Made by a program: the position numbers and the translations under genes. From NCBI RefSeq assembly GCF_021655555.1, contig NZ_AP023086.1:124001-188000 (forward strand): DNA of 64,000 nt, written 5' to 3'. The notes below the pieces were generated by a model. It ran no database searches, had not been told where the DNA came from, and saw only the letters and a program-made list of their open reading frames with translations. Positions 1-8,574 of this stretch are shown in pieces (positions within the stretch are counted from its first letter, which is position 1; the number at the start of each line of letters is the position of its first letter). This DNA is from Marinagarivorans cellulosilyticus. GTDB lineage: Bacteria > Pseudomonadota > Gammaproteobacteria > Pseudomonadales > Cellvibrionaceae.

Positions 1-115
1 CGGCTGGCTTGAACGGCTTAGAGGTTGATTAATTAATGCGCAATTTTGCAGATGACTGAATAGGGCTAAAAAACACGTAGCCAATACGAGAGAACGATAA
101 AAACTTTTTCCACAA
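1..115. repeat. Dispersed repeat, copy at window start
   Basis: This stretch resembles 11405-11520: both contain GGCTTGA.CGGC.TAG, then a TGAT..TTA segment, then CAATT.TGCAGAT and .AATAG at matching spacing, followed by a TTAAAAACT-like block. The similarity is by eye and imperfect. The left boundary lies outside the window. Function unknown; the two copies are about 11.4 kb apart. Confidence 0.4.
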
Positions 116-654
116 TGGCAACTTCTTGTTTATGAGTATTTTGTGGAGGGGGCGATATTTCTACATTTGCAGCAAGAATTTTTGTGTAGCGCTAGCTTGA
201 GAAGCGTTATTCTCTGCCGATCATAATAATAATACTCTAATGAATCCATTGTTGGGTCGTTATTTAAACAGAACAAGGTTACAGTTGGGTGTATCTATGA
301 ATGGCTTAAATAGTCCCAAAGCTAAAGGGCAAGAGGCAGCAGTGAATATTAGCTTGGGTGTGGTTAAGGGGATTGATGGCAGTGCAATGTCGGCGCTTGG
401 TGTTTAGCCTAGAAACCGCTAAGCGAGGTGTAATATTGTGTAATAGACAAGCCTTAGCAAGACATGCCAGCATTGGATGCGCTTAATATTCGGTGGCTAG
501 AACAATATGACGGTGTTGTTCTGGCTTAAGTCAGTGGCCCCTTCACTGCGCACCGGTAATTACAGAGGCTGTTAGCGGAACATTGCAGGTGCCGTTAAAA
601 AAGCCCAAAGCGCACAACAACCCCGGATTTGACACAAATTACTGTTATTGGGTC
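116..654. other. Gene-poor stretch, possible decayed gene
   Basis: No convincing intact gene is visible. A 55-codon open frame starts at ATG 240 and ends at TAG 407 without a good ribosome-binding site. Downstream, around 470-530, a short coherent-looking translation (ALNIRWLEQYDGVVLA) ends at a stop. A strong plus-strand terminator follows at 655, which suggests that a plus-strand transcription unit once ended here and has since decayed. No family assignment is made. Confidence 0.3.
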
Positions 655-690
655 AGCCTCCTGTAGTTTTTACTACAGGAGGCTTTTTGT
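655..690 (+). terminator. Rho-independent terminator, + strand
   Basis: A perfect 13-bp stem (AGCCTCCTGTAGT with its complement at 672-684), a TTTT loop and a TTTTT tract on the plus strand. The T-tract is on the wrong side to serve the minus-strand methyltransferase gene that ends at 692, so this terminates whatever is or was transcribed from the left. Confidence 0.85.
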
Positions 691-691
691 G

Positions 692-1468
692 TTATGCCTG
701 GCCCGAAACAACGATCATGTTCACGGTGCAAAATAGCCTGTCTTCGTTACTTTGCTGCTGAACTTCTTGCCACCATTGCTCTAACGCTTCTTGTGAGGCC
801 ACTTGTTGCTTACTGGCTTCTTTATAGAGCCATTCCAACGGCACGGCCTTTAACGTGTTATGGACAAGTGGGTGCACCTCGATATCAATGTTGCTAAAGC
901 CATTGTTGTGCATTAAGCCAAATAGCTGGCGCCCAGCATAACCATTTGGGCGTAGCTGCTCAGCAAAAAATTGTACGAGGGTCCGCTCTAGCTGGGTATT
1001 GGTACTATTAATGGAAAAGCTGCCCCAGTCTGTATCGGTTAACACGACGCGGCCTTGTGGTTGTGTGACACGTTTAAGCTCGCTAACAACAGGCGCGGCG
1101 AGTGTAGGTGGCAAGACTTGTAATAAACGTTCTGCATGGCAGCTTGAAAAATAATCGTTGCTAAAAGGGAGGCTATCGGCACTGCCTTGCTGGTGTTCAA
1201 CAAAGCCATCGCTACCTTGCTCGCGGGCTTTGTCGTTGGCAATGGTAAGCATGTTGGCGTCTGTATCAATGCCTATTACTTTACCCGTTGGGCCAACCCA
1301 TTGCGCTAGTGCCAGAGTGTCGATGCCTGGCCCGCAACCTACATCTAATACGCAACCGCCTCGCTGGATGCTCATCTTTTTGTGGTTGGCCTGTTTGATT
1401 GTTTGAGCAATCACTGCCATACGCTGCAAATATTCGGCCGATACATAGCCTGTAGTGGGTGTGGTCAT
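692..1468 (-). CDS. Class I SAM-dependent methyltransferase
   Basis: 258 aa. Motif I, VLDVGCGPG at residues 40-48, is the SAM-binding glycine loop, followed by the acidic position in GIDTD (about 66-70), typical of the Methyltransf_11/25-type Rossmann fold. No transmembrane segment or signal peptide is seen, so it is probably cytoplasmic. The substrate cannot be told from the sequence; the family includes small-molecule and quinone methylases. ATG 1468 is preceded by an AAGGGA ribosome-binding site. It is a single gene, divergent from the MscS gene, with a plus-strand terminator just past its 3' end. Confidence 0.85.
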   Translation of the reverse strand: MTTPTTGYVSAEYLQRMAVIAQTIKQANHKKMSIQRGGCVLDVGCGPGIDTLALAQWVGPTGKVIGIDTDANMLTIANDKAREQGSDGFVEHQQGSADSLPFSNDYFSSCHAERLLQVLPPTLAAPVVSELKRVTQPQGRVVLTDTDWGSFSINSTNTQLERTLVQFFAEQLRPNGYAGRQLFGLMHNNGFSNIDIEVHPLVHNTLKAVPLEWLYKEASKQQVASQEALEQWWQEVQQQSNEDRLFCTVNMIVVSGQA

Positions 1469-1616
1469 TGTAAAGTCCCTTGGCGTTAATGTTCGATAAA
1501 TGATAGTGGTTGCAACGCTCGATGATAGACTAGCGCGCTAGGCGATATGTAATACCTGAGCATTAAAATAACGCCATACTTGGCAGCTATTTCTTCCACA
1601 TCAAAAAGGCAAAAAC

Positions 1617-2957
1617 ATGGCAGAGGGTAACTTTCAGGCTCTCATCGAGCAAGTCAAAACGGGTGTTATCGAAGGCTTATCCCAGCCAGAAACCTATATC
1701 CAGCTTGGTGTGGTATTGGGTATTTACTTATTGGCCTTTGTGATGGCCTACCATATTCGCAAGCATAGCCGTTTTGCAAAGCAGCCAGATGATGGTGTAA
1801 AAGGCCATCCGCTGCGCAGTTTTTGGCGCAAAGTGGGCAATTTTATTTTTCCGCTTATCGCGATTTGTCTTTTGCGCATTTCTATCGAAATCACCAGTGT
1901 TACTATTCAGCAGCACTGGCTCATGCAGGCTGCTTTAACTATTGCTTTATTGCTTATTTTCAATTCATTTATACAAGAATTTGTAAATAGCCCTGCGGTT
2001 GCCAATATATTGCGGTGGTTTGGTATTCCTATTTTGTTCTTGCACATGGTGGGCGCCCTAGCGGGGTTAATTGCCATACTTGAATCTATCTCGATCAGCA
2101 TCGGTAACATTGATATTTCCGCTTATGGTATTGCACGCGTGTTTATATTTGGCTCGCTACTGTTTTGGCTTGGTCGAGTTTCTAATAGTACGGGTAAAAA
2201 TATTATCCGCCGGCAAAAGCACTTGGACTTCCGCACAAAAGAAGTTGCCGCTAAGTTATTTGAGGTCGGTGTTTTTGTTGCTATATCCCTAGTGTTGCTG
2301 CAAGTTATGGGGATTAACTTAACGGCGCTTGCGGTTTTTGGTGGTGCGGTAGGTGTAGGCTTGGGCTTTGGTTTACAGGCCATTGCCTCTAATTTTATTT
2401 CTGGCATTATTATTCTTTTAGATCGCTCGGTATCGTTGGGTGATTATGTCGAGTTTGACGATGGTAGAACGGGTATCGTTCGTGAGTTGAATATGCGCTC
2501 CACGACATTAGAAACTTACGATGGCAAAGATATAATGGTGCCAAACGAAAAGTTTATTGTAGAAACCTTTACTAACTGGACGCATAAAAATAAAAAGCAA
2601 CGTTACCGCGTTGATTTTTCTGTGGCTTATGATTCCGATATTCGCAAGCTAGTTGATATTATTAAGCTTACGGTGGCAAGCCATCCCCAAGTACTTAGTG
2701 ATGATGATTTACCAATAGAAGAAAAACCTGATTGTGAAATAGACAGCTTTGGCGATTCAGGTATTAATATGTTTGTAGAATTCTGGATGGAAGGTATCGA
2801 TGATGGGCCTAATCGTGTAGGTGGCGATTTGTTATTAATGATATTAGAATCCCTGCAAGAGCATGGCTTCTCTATACCTTTCCCGCAGCGCGAAGTGCGT
2901 GTTTTAAATAATCAGTTTTCGGTCTCTAAAGTGGGCCCTGAGGTGGTATCGGAATGA
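1617..2957 (+). CDS. MscS-family mechanosensitive channel
   Basis: 446 aa inner-membrane protein. Several hydrophobic segments lie between about residues 28 and 230. The Gly/Ala-rich pore helix (FGGAVGVGLGFGLQAIASNF, about 241-260) runs into the beta domain with LLDRSVSLGDYVEF, a hallmark of MscS. The N-terminal half is larger than in the 286-aa E. coli MscS, so this is a mid-size MscS/YbdG-like member. The expected role is release of solutes on hypo-osmotic shock. The stop overlaps the start of the DUF1330 gene by 4 nt (ATGA), so the two are probably translationally coupled. Confidence 0.93.
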   Translation: MAEGNFQALIEQVKTGVIEGLSQPETYIQLGVVLGIYLLAFVMAYHIRKHSRFAKQPDDGVKGHPLRSFWRKVGNFIFPLIAICLLRISIEITSVTIQQHWLMQAALTIALLLIFNSFIQEFVNSPAVANILRWFGIPILFLHMVGALAGLIAILESISISIGNIDISAYGIARVFIFGSLLFWLGRVSNSTGKNIIRRQKHLDFRTKEVAAKLFEVGVFVAISLVLLQVMGINLTALAVFGGAVGVGLGFGLQAIASNFISGIIILLDRSVSLGDYVEFDDGRTGIVRELNMRSTTLETYDGKDIMVPNEKFIVETFTNWTHKNKKQRYRVDFSVAYDSDIRKLVDIIKLTVASHPQVLSDDDLPIEEKPDCEIDSFGDSGINMFVEFWMEGIDDGPNRVGGDLLLMILESLQEHGFSIPFPQREVRVLNNQFSVSKVGPEVVSE

Positions 2958-3253
2958 AAGCCTATTTAATTTTAGATTTAACCATTCATCACCTGGAAAA
3001 ATTCTTACACTATGCGGAGGTTATTCCCGCTTACATTGCCAAACACCAAGGTAAATATATCGTGAAAGGCGTTGAGCCGACGGTAATGGAAGGCGATTGG
3101 CAGCCGTCGCGAGTGGTAGTTTTGGAATTCCCATCAAAAGAGCATGCACAATCCTTTTTGAGTGACCCAGAAGCGCAGCCGCTATTTGCGTTGCGCCATA
3201 GTAGCACTACCAGTCATGTTATTTTAGTGGAAGGCTGCGAGCCTGCCGTGTAA
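2954..3253 (+). CDS. DUF1330 family protein
   Basis: 99 aa, a ferredoxin-like (dimeric alpha/beta barrel) small protein. The pattern AYLILDLTIH...YxxxVIPAYIAKHQGKYIVKG and the VVLEFPSKEHAQSFLSDP segment match DUF1330. The biochemical role of the family is unknown. It overlaps the 3' end of the MscS gene by 4 nt and is 32 nt ahead of the OMP gene, so the three probably form an operon ending at the terminator at 3979. Confidence 0.85.
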   Translation: MKAYLILDLTIHHLEKFLHYAEVIPAYIAKHQGKYIVKGVEPTVMEGDWQPSRVVVLEFPSKEHAQSFLSDPEAQPLFALRHSSTTSHVILVEGCEPAV

Positions 3254-3285
3254 TTAATATTTTTTGTAAAACCGGAGAAAATACT

Positions 3286-3960
3286 ATGCGTTTAATATTA
3301 GCTTTATGTCTGTTGTATGGCATGGCTTTAACTAGCCATGCGGAACAATTCAGAAAGGCAGGGGATTCGGAATTTTCCTTTTTTATTCCCTATAACCAAG
3401 GCGGTTTAATTGAGTTTGATGGCGGGGCTACTGCTGACGTCTCTAAAGACCACGGTTTTGGTTTTGGTTTTAACTACTTTTATACACCGCAGATATCTTG
3501 GCGCATTGATACCTCTTGGCATTCTGCGCAATATGTTGGTACGCGACAATTAGAAGACGAAGACACGCAGCAATTCTCCCATGTGTATGATGGTTTCAAT
3601 TTTACATTTGGCGGGGAATATTATTTTACCCAGGGGAAGATAGCCCCTTTTGTTAGTGGCCGTTTAGGTTGGAGCTATATTAATTCCAATATTGCTTCTC
3701 GCCCACCTACCGGTGGATGTTGGTGGGACCCGTGGTGGGGTTATATTTGCGATGTTGTACAACCCACATATTCAGATACCGCATGGCGTTATGGCGCTGG
3801 TATTGGTGTGCGCGCGGCCATGGGGGAATCGGCTTTTGTAAAGTTATCGTATAGCCAAGATTGGGTAGATATCAGCAACACACGGGGTACACCTAACAGC
3901 AATACCTTTACTGTAGAGGTGGGCTTTAAGTTAGATACCAATTACGGCTCATTATTCTAG
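3286..3960 (+). CDS. Outer-membrane beta-barrel protein
   Basis: 224 aa with a clear signal peptide (MRLILALCLLYGMALTSHA, cleavage near 19/20). The mature part alternates polar and aromatic residues as in 8-stranded barrels (FGFGFNYFYTPQISWRIDTSW; FVSGRLGWSYINSN) and ends in a beta strand, TFTVEVGFKL. It resembles the OmpA/OmpW-like outer-membrane beta-barrel superfamily. A loop near 144-160 holds a Cys pair in a Trp-rich stretch (GGCWWDPWWGYICD), which probably forms a disulfide. The ribosome-binding site is GGAGAAA upstream of ATG 3286. Ligand unknown. Confidence 0.75.
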   Translation: MRLILALCLLYGMALTSHAEQFRKAGDSEFSFFIPYNQGGLIEFDGGATADVSKDHGFGFGFNYFYTPQISWRIDTSWHSAQYVGTRQLEDEDTQQFSHVYDGFNFTFGGEYYFTQGKIAPFVSGRLGWSYINSNIASRPPTGGCWWDPWWGYICDVVQPTYSDTAWRYGAGIGVRAAMGESAFVKLSYSQDWVDISNTRGTPNSNTFTVEVGFKLDTNYGSLF

Positions 3961-3978
3961 TCAGTTTAGGGTAGGTAA

Positions 3979-4008
3979 TAAAAAGCAGCGATAATAGCTG
4001 CTTTTTTT
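3979..4008 (+). terminator. Rho-independent terminator after the OMP gene
   Basis: The stem AAAAGCAGC (3981-3989) pairs with GCTGCTTTT (3997-4005) and a run of Ts follows. It lies 20 nt past the OMP stop codon. Confidence 0.85.
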
Positions 4009-4110
4009 ATGCCTGCAGGTTTTGTTGGCAATCTGGCATCAGTTTAATATTGTGGCCGCAATGTGTTTTTCAAGGGGTGGGGATTTAAATAATGTTTTTT
4101 AAAAATATCC

Positions 4111-4138
4111 CTTGAAAGCGATAAAAGAGAACACATAT
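4111..4138 (+). promoter_or_regulatory. Sigma-32 type heat-shock promoter
   Basis: CTTGAAA at 4111-4117, a 14-nt spacer, then CACATAT at 4132-4138. This closely fits the sigma-32 consensus (CTTGAAA, 13-17 nt, CCCATNT). It lies about 80 nt upstream of the Hsp20 start, where such a promoter is expected. Confidence 0.75.
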
Positions 4139-4220
4139 TTAAAGCGTACCGGCGAGACTCTAGCAGTGCGTTAAGGTACATATTGTTCTTATTAAATTAT
4201 TGCTTTTCGGAGAATAGACT

Positions 4221-4727
4221 ATGAACTCAATTGATTTAACCCCCCTTTATCGTAACAGTGTTGGCTTTGATCGTTTGGCAGCATTATTAGATAGCACTTT
4301 AAAAAGTGACTCAGTAAGTACGGGTTACCCCCCTTACAATATCGAAGTACTGGAAGAGAACCACTATGCTATAACCTTGGCTTTGGCAGGCTTTGCTGAA
4401 GAGGATTTAGATATCCAAGTAGAAAAGGGCGTACTGACCGTGCGCGGTAAAAAAACCGCCAATAAACAAGCAACTTACCTACACCAAGGTATTGCCAACC
4501 GTTCGTTTGAACGAAAATTTAATTTAGCCGATCATATCGAAGTGAAAGGCGCTAATTTAAGTAATGGTTTACTGACTATTAACTTACTCAAAGAAGTGCC
4601 CGAGGCGATGAAGCCGCGCAGCATCCCAATTAACCACAGTACATCGCGCGCCCTCGAAAATGGCGAGGTTGTGGATGCTAAAACGGAAGGCGAGAGCATT
4701 AGCCAAAAGGAGCACCAGGCCGCCTAG
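4221..4727 (+). CDS. ibpA: Small heat-shock protein, IbpA-like Hsp20
   Basis: 168 aa. The alpha-crystallin domain spans about residues 36-135: YPPYNIEVLEENHYAITLALAGF, then the IbpA/B hallmark block YLHQGIANRSFERKFNLADHIEVKGA and LSNGLLTINLLKEVPEAMKPR. It is an ATP-independent holdase that keeps unfolded proteins refoldable for DnaK/ClpB. The C-terminal tail (about 140-168) is longer and more acidic than in E. coli IbpA. The start has a GGAG ribosome-binding site. The upstream sigma-32-like promoter supports heat-shock control. Confidence 0.93.
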   Translation: MNSIDLTPLYRNSVGFDRLAALLDSTLKSDSVSTGYPPYNIEVLEENHYAITLALAGFAEEDLDIQVEKGVLTVRGKKTANKQATYLHQGIANRSFERKFNLADHIEVKGANLSNGLLTINLLKEVPEAMKPRSIPINHSTSRALENGEVVDAKTEGESISQKEHQAA

Positions 4728-4788
4728 CAAAAGCCTCGAATATTTACCGCTTTTGTTAAAGGCACCTTTATAGTGCTTATGCTCTAAA

Positions 4789-4823
4789 CTAAAACCTAGC
4801 TTGCCCCGCAGGCTAGGTTTTAG
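4789..4823 (+). terminator. Stem-loop after the Hsp20 gene
   Basis: A 12-bp perfect stem (CTAAAACCTAGC and complement) with an 11-nt loop, 60 nt past the Hsp20 stop. The 3' arm itself contains TTTT, but there is no long following T-tract, so this is a probable rather than certain terminator. It could work in both directions. Confidence 0.6.
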
Positions 4824-4884
4824 GTATATAATTGGTTGGAGCTGCGGAAAGTTAGCATTAAAACAATCACAGAGGCGACAACAC

Positions 4885-5064
4885 ATGCTTGGTTATCTTT
4901 TTATTGTCAGTTTGATTTGTATGTTGGTGTGTTTCGGCATCGCCCGCAAGCGCAATTTGAACCCTAGTTTATGGGTTGCATTAGGCAGCGTATTTGGCCC
5001 CATCGCCGTACTGTTTGCCCTTTTTCTGCCGGCGCCCAAGCAGGCTGGCCAGCTTTCGTCATAA
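4885..5064 (+). CDS. Small two-helix membrane protein
   Basis: 59 aa from ATG 4885; a longer frame to 4801 runs through the preceding stem-loop and is unlikely. Two hydrophobic segments (LGYLFIVSLICMLVCFGIA and LGSVFGPIAVLFALFL) flank the basic loop RKRNLNPSLW. The pattern IAR.R......W..LG..FGP.A is shared with the small gene at 31034, and their C-termini (PAPKQAGQLSS here) also match once the element inserted in that gene is removed. Function unknown. Confidence 0.65.
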   Translation: MLGYLFIVSLICMLVCFGIARKRNLNPSLWVALGSVFGPIAVLFALFLPAPKQAGQLSS

Positions 5065-5155
5065 GTGCATTGTTGTAGTCAATACAACTTTTATGCAGAC
5101 AGATCTGCCTGCATTCAATTAAACTTTTAGTTATATCCCACAGTAAAACCTCAAT

Positions 5156-5182
5156 AAAAACTCTATAAAAATAGAGTTTTTT
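5156..5182. terminator. Bidirectional rho-independent terminator
   Basis: A stem ACTCTAT/ATAGAGT with an AAAA loop, preceded by As and followed by TTTTTT, so it could terminate on either strand. It lies about 95 nt after the small membrane-protein gene. Confidence 0.7.
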
Positions 5183-5419
5183 AACGGTTACCACTGAGCG
5201 TGTAAAACAACCACTTGGCGTTAAAAGGCTGGTTAAACACAATTTCAAACTGTTATTTTAAACCACTAATTCCCATAACCCTTTACGGCTAGCCGGTTTT
5301 TAGACTGGGATGTTATAAGTTGTTGTGGCTTATGCTATTTAGTGTTTTGGTATCTATGCGCTTTAAATGGCATAAGCTAGCGGTTTTTAACGTGCAATAT
5401 TTTGTGAGATATAACAGCT

Positions 5420-6829
5420 ATGAATGCTTCTGCTCATATCAATACATCGGTTCAAGGTGCGCCAGTACCTGCTACAGAATCTTTGATGGCGTTTGAGCAT
5501 GCTTATATTGCGCACTTAGTGGCATTGGGTGACGAAAACCCGGTGTATGCCAATATGGCGTTAAAGAGTAGCTCTGGTGAGCCAATCTGCGACAGCGGTT
5601 TACGCATGGACGATGTTGCCTTAATGGCGTTGGATGCCTCTGAAATACAGTTGCCAGTATTTGCTGTGGTTTCTTTAGGTAACGAGCTAACCGCCGAACA
5701 GCTGTACTTAGATATTATGTCGACCATCAATGATGATGACTCGTTAAAAATTATTGCTAAAGCGCATTTAGATGCAAACGTTGTTAAAGCGTGTTGTAAA
5801 TTATTGTGCCGCTACGCCATTTTGCGCCAGCACCTTAGTGTAATGCGTGTACGCTTACCCGCAACCTATCGGCAATCCATTTTTTGCGCTTGGTTAAGTA
5901 CTGTTATTTACCAAAAAATGAATAAGGCCGGGCCAGAAATTGGTTCGTTATTTATTGCTGGCATGTGCCACGATATAGGCATGTTGCATATCAACCCTGA
6001 AATACCCGCAGCAAAGCGAAAACTTACGGCCCAAGAATGGCTGGAGGTTAAAACGCACACACAGGTTGGAAGTAATATATTATCTTTGGTGAAAGGGCTG
6101 CCGCGCGATGTAAGTGCCGCGGTAGCTGATCACCATGAATTACCCGATGGCACAGGTTACCCGAAAGGTAAAATAGCACGGGATATTTCCTCTTGGGGGC
6201 AGCTGATCCAATTGCTTGACAGTGTGTATGCCGTTTATCGTAAACACCACAATAAAAGCCAGCGCACGCTTGGCGATTTGATCCCCGTAATTAAAGTGAA
6301 TTTAGATAGCCGCTATGCCGAGGCTGGACGCGTGCTTATTTCGTTATTGGAGCCTACCACCAGCAAAGAGCCAGCCGTACCCGCAGAGGTTATGCCCGCA
6401 TTTATTGATACGGTGAAATGCTCACTGGGTTATACCCTTGCTTGCACCGATATCTTACGAGAGTATTTAACGTCGTTTGGTTATACCCATGGCAATAGGG
6501 CCATTCATCTGTTGCAAAATTCCATGATTCATATTGTGGCTACAATCGAACGCTCAGAAATTATTAACGAAGGTTACGTACGTTTCTTGGAGCTGGTACA
6601 CAGTGAAAAACTTACCGAGCATTATCGCGAAATAGAACGCGCCTACCTTATGGATAAAGAGGTGTTATTTCATATCGAAAAGCTTAGGCGCTATATTTGG
6701 CAATTTGTAATGGCGCAAAAAGAATCGGCATTGGGGCAAAAATTGACCCAATGCCTAATGATTTTAGATGAAATCCCAGATCCACCCGTTAGCCCCGAGC
6801 TAGAAGGTTTATGGATTGTAAAATATTAA
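5420..6829 (+). CDS. HD-GYP domain protein, putative c-di-GMP phosphodiesterase
   Basis: 469 aa with no signal peptide or membrane segment. The HD pair is in GMCHDIGMLH (about residues 181-190), and the GYP signature is in DHHELPDGTGYPKG (about 236-249), where the usual HHExxDGxGYP is kept. These support hydrolysis of c-di-GMP to GMP. The N-terminal 150 residues and the C-terminal 190 residues resemble no domain I recognise; there is no receiver or PAS domain. It converges with the SDR gene and overlaps it by 4 nt at the 3' ends. Activity is inferred from motifs only. Confidence 0.85.
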   Translation: MNASAHINTSVQGAPVPATESLMAFEHAYIAHLVALGDENPVYANMALKSSSGEPICDSGLRMDDVALMALDASEIQLPVFAVVSLGNELTAEQLYLDIMSTINDDDSLKIIAKAHLDANVVKACCKLLCRYAILRQHLSVMRVRLPATYRQSIFCAWLSTVIYQKMNKAGPEIGSLFIAGMCHDIGMLHINPEIPAAKRKLTAQEWLEVKTHTQVGSNILSLVKGLPRDVSAAVADHHELPDGTGYPKGKIARDISSWGQLIQLLDSVYAVYRKHHNKSQRTLGDLIPVIKVNLDSRYAEAGRVLISLLEPTTSKEPAVPAEVMPAFIDTVKCSLGYTLACTDILREYLTSFGYTHGNRAIHLLQNSMIHIVATIERSEIINEGYVRFLELVHSEKLTEHYREIERAYLMDKEVLFHIEKLRRYIWQFVMAQKESALGQKLTQCLMILDEIPDPPVSPELEGLWIVKY

Positions 6830-7605
6830 CCGGCTTGCTGATTCATTTGGCTAAACATGGCTTCTAAATCTTTATAGTTTCCTTGCCATACTGCAAACAT
6901 GGCTTGCGAAGCGGGGTCTGGGAAAATATCTTGCGTGCCTGCTTTTAAGCCTTGCAATATTGCATTGGCAGCATCTTCTGGGCTTGTTTTATCGCCATTA
7001 AAATCTTTTGCCATGGCGGTATCGATGGGCCCTGGGTTAATGGTATGCACCTGTATAGGAGTGTTTTCCAGTTCTATGCGCAAGCCCTGTGATGCCGAAA
7101 ATAGCGCTGCTTTAGCGGCGCAATAGCTGCCCAATACTGGAAGGTTAGCAAAAGCACCTATGGTTACTACATTGGCAATTACTGCTGGTACTTGCTGTTG
7201 GCTACTGGCTGTTAGGGCCGGCAAAAACGTTTGAATAACATTCAAGGTGCCAAAATAGTTGGTTGCCATATCCGCGTTTAAATCTTGGTTATTGCTATTA
7301 CTAAAACCGTAAGTTGTGGCTATACCGGCATTATTGATTAATAGGCTGACATCGTTGGCAATATCGGCTGCACGTTTTACTGATGCAGGGTCGGTAATAT
7401 CCAGCGCAAGTACTTCGAGTTTTTCGTGTTGCAAATCGGGCATGGCGGCGAGGTTACGCGCTGTTGCATACACTTTTTTAATGGGGGTTTGTAGTAGGGC
7501 TTTCACCAGCGCAAAACCAATGCCGCGATTACAACCTGTCACAAGCGCGGTATGGTTAGCAAAATCTAAGGTACCGTAGTTTGGGGTAGATATGGGGGCT
7601 TCCAT
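6826..7605 (-). CDS. Short-chain dehydrogenase/reductase
   Basis: 259 aa classical SDR. It has the cofactor loop TGCNRGIG (about 23-30), the NNAGIA motif near residue 90, and the catalytic YCAAK (about 160-164) after VVTIGAFANLPVLGS; note TI where most members have SSxxG. NAD(P)-dependent oxidoreductase; substrate unknown. A perfect TetR-type palindrome lies 24 nt upstream of its start and the TetR gene lies next upstream on the same strand, so it is the likely target of that repressor. Confidence 0.92.
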   Translation of the reverse strand: MEAPISTPNYGTLDFANHTALVTGCNRGIGFALVKALLQTPIKKVYATARNLAAMPDLQHEKLEVLALDITDPASVKRAADIANDVSLLINNAGIATTYGFSNSNNQDLNADMATNYFGTLNVIQTFLPALTASSQQQVPAVIANVVTIGAFANLPVLGSYCAAKAALFSASQGLRIELENTPIQVHTINPGPIDTAMAKDFNGDKTSPEDAANAILQGLKAGTQDIFPDPASQAMFAVWQGNYKDLEAMFSQMNQQAG

Positions 7606-7628
7606 GTGATGTCCTCTTAGTGGTATTT

Positions 7629-7654
7629 AATATTGAACCAATCGGTTCAATATT
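7629..7654. promoter_or_regulatory. TetR-type operator upstream of the SDR gene
   Basis: A perfect inverted repeat AATATTGAACC-N4-GGTTCAATATT, 26 bp in all, starting 24 nt upstream of the SDR start codon. The GAACC/GGTTC half-sites are typical of operators for TetR/AcrR regulators next to oxidoreductases. A degenerate copy lies before the TetR gene at 8483. Confidence 0.8.
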
Positions 7655-7698
7655 GACGAAAATAAACCCGAGCATCGCTCGGGTAAATATTGATTTAC

Positions 7699-7838
7699 GG
7701 GCATCTCTAAAAATAGTAATTTTTATGTGAGAGCAAAGAAGCACCGCCCGGAGAGCCGCAGTTTACGTGGTGTAAATGAGGACTCGAGGACGGAGCTGAT
7801 GCCGCTATCGCGTAAAAAGTGCATTTTTAGAGATGTTC
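7699..7838 (-). repeat. MITE-like element, copy 1 (short form)
   Basis: The shortest copy (140 bp) of the GGGCATCTC...GAGATGCCC family; the right end has drifted to GATGTTC. Flanks are TTAC and TTAG. It has only the core: the GTGAGAGCAA, GCACCGCCCGGAGAGCCGC, TTTACGTGGTGTAAATGAGG and GCCGCTATCGCG blocks, without the extra hairpin modules found in other copies. It sits 5 bp past the TetR stop, between the regulator and its likely target gene. Confidence 0.85.
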
Positions 7839-7843
7839 TTAGG

Positions 7844-8455
7844 TTATTCGTATTCAAGTAGCGCGTGTACCATTTCAACGCAGCAGTTTTGTTCTTGAGC
7901 ACTAAACGCCATTTTATCCATTACCTTCATGCCGCAAATGCAAGCAAAAATTTGGCGAGCCAATGCATCACACTGCCTCTTCTTACCGATTTCGCCGCAC
8001 TGCTGCATGGCCTTTACGGCATCTAAAATAATGCGGTAAGCCTTGTCTCGCCGTTTTAGCAATAGCGCGCCGCTAAACTCGTGGTGCGCTCCTAATTCGC
8101 ATGCGGTATTAACAATAAAACACCCGCTGGGCATATCTGCTGCACCCGCTTGTGCGGCAGTACCTGTAATTAAGTCCAATACAAACTGTTTAGGCGACGC
8201 GGCTTGGCTTAATGCGGAGCGCATGTAGTTGGCCGTAAGCTCGCCATATTGCTCTAGGCAGGCATTGTACAAATCGTGTTTAGAGCCAAAAGTTTGGTAC
8301 AAGCTACTCTTAGAAATGCCCATGGCAGCCATTAATTGTGCTGTTGATGTGGCTTCATAACCTTGCTGCCAAAACAATTCTAACGCTACTTGCAATGCCT
8401 GCTGTGGGTCAAAGGCTAAAGGCCTGCCGGGTCCAGCTTGTGTTTGTGTTGCCAT
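7844..8455 (-). CDS. TetR/AcrR family transcriptional regulator
   Basis: 203 aa. The N-terminal helix-turn-helix (about 20-65) reads ALQVALELFWQQGYEATST, then MAAMGISKSSLYQTFGSKHDLY, the standard TetR_N signature. The C-terminal ligand domain has a Cys-containing GCFIVNTACELG segment as in the YcdC/AefR-like branch. It probably represses itself and the downstream SDR gene; palindromes precede both. An element is inserted between the two genes. Confidence 0.92.
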   Translation of the reverse strand: MATQTQAGPGRPLAFDPQQALQVALELFWQQGYEATSTAQLMAAMGISKSSLYQTFGSKHDLYNACLEQYGELTANYMRSALSQAASPKQFVLDLITGTAAQAGAADMPSGCFIVNTACELGAHHEFSGALLLKRRDKAYRIILDAVKAMQQCGEIGKKRQCDALARQIFACICGMKVMDKMAFSAQEQNCCVEMVHALLEYE

Positions 8456-8482
8456 AAAAGGTACCTATTGCTAGCTATTTTA

Positions 8483-8496
8483 GGACCGAATAGTTC
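8483..8496. promoter_or_regulatory. Degenerate operator upstream of the TetR gene
   Basis: GGACCGAATAGTTC lies 28-41 nt upstream of the TetR start. It matches the SDR operator core GAACCAATCGGTTC at 9 of 14 positions, with most of the outer half-site bases kept. This suggests weaker autoregulation. Confidence 0.5.
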
Positions 8497-8574
8497 ATAA
8501 TTCAATAACCATCGCAGATAAAATATGATATTGCTACACTAACAAAAAATCGCCGCTGCCTAATGGAGTAAGCC

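Noticed and set aside
4801..4884. Upstream extension of the small membrane protein at 4885
   Set aside because: The extra codons would be translated from the terminator-like stem-loop and have no ribosome-binding site.
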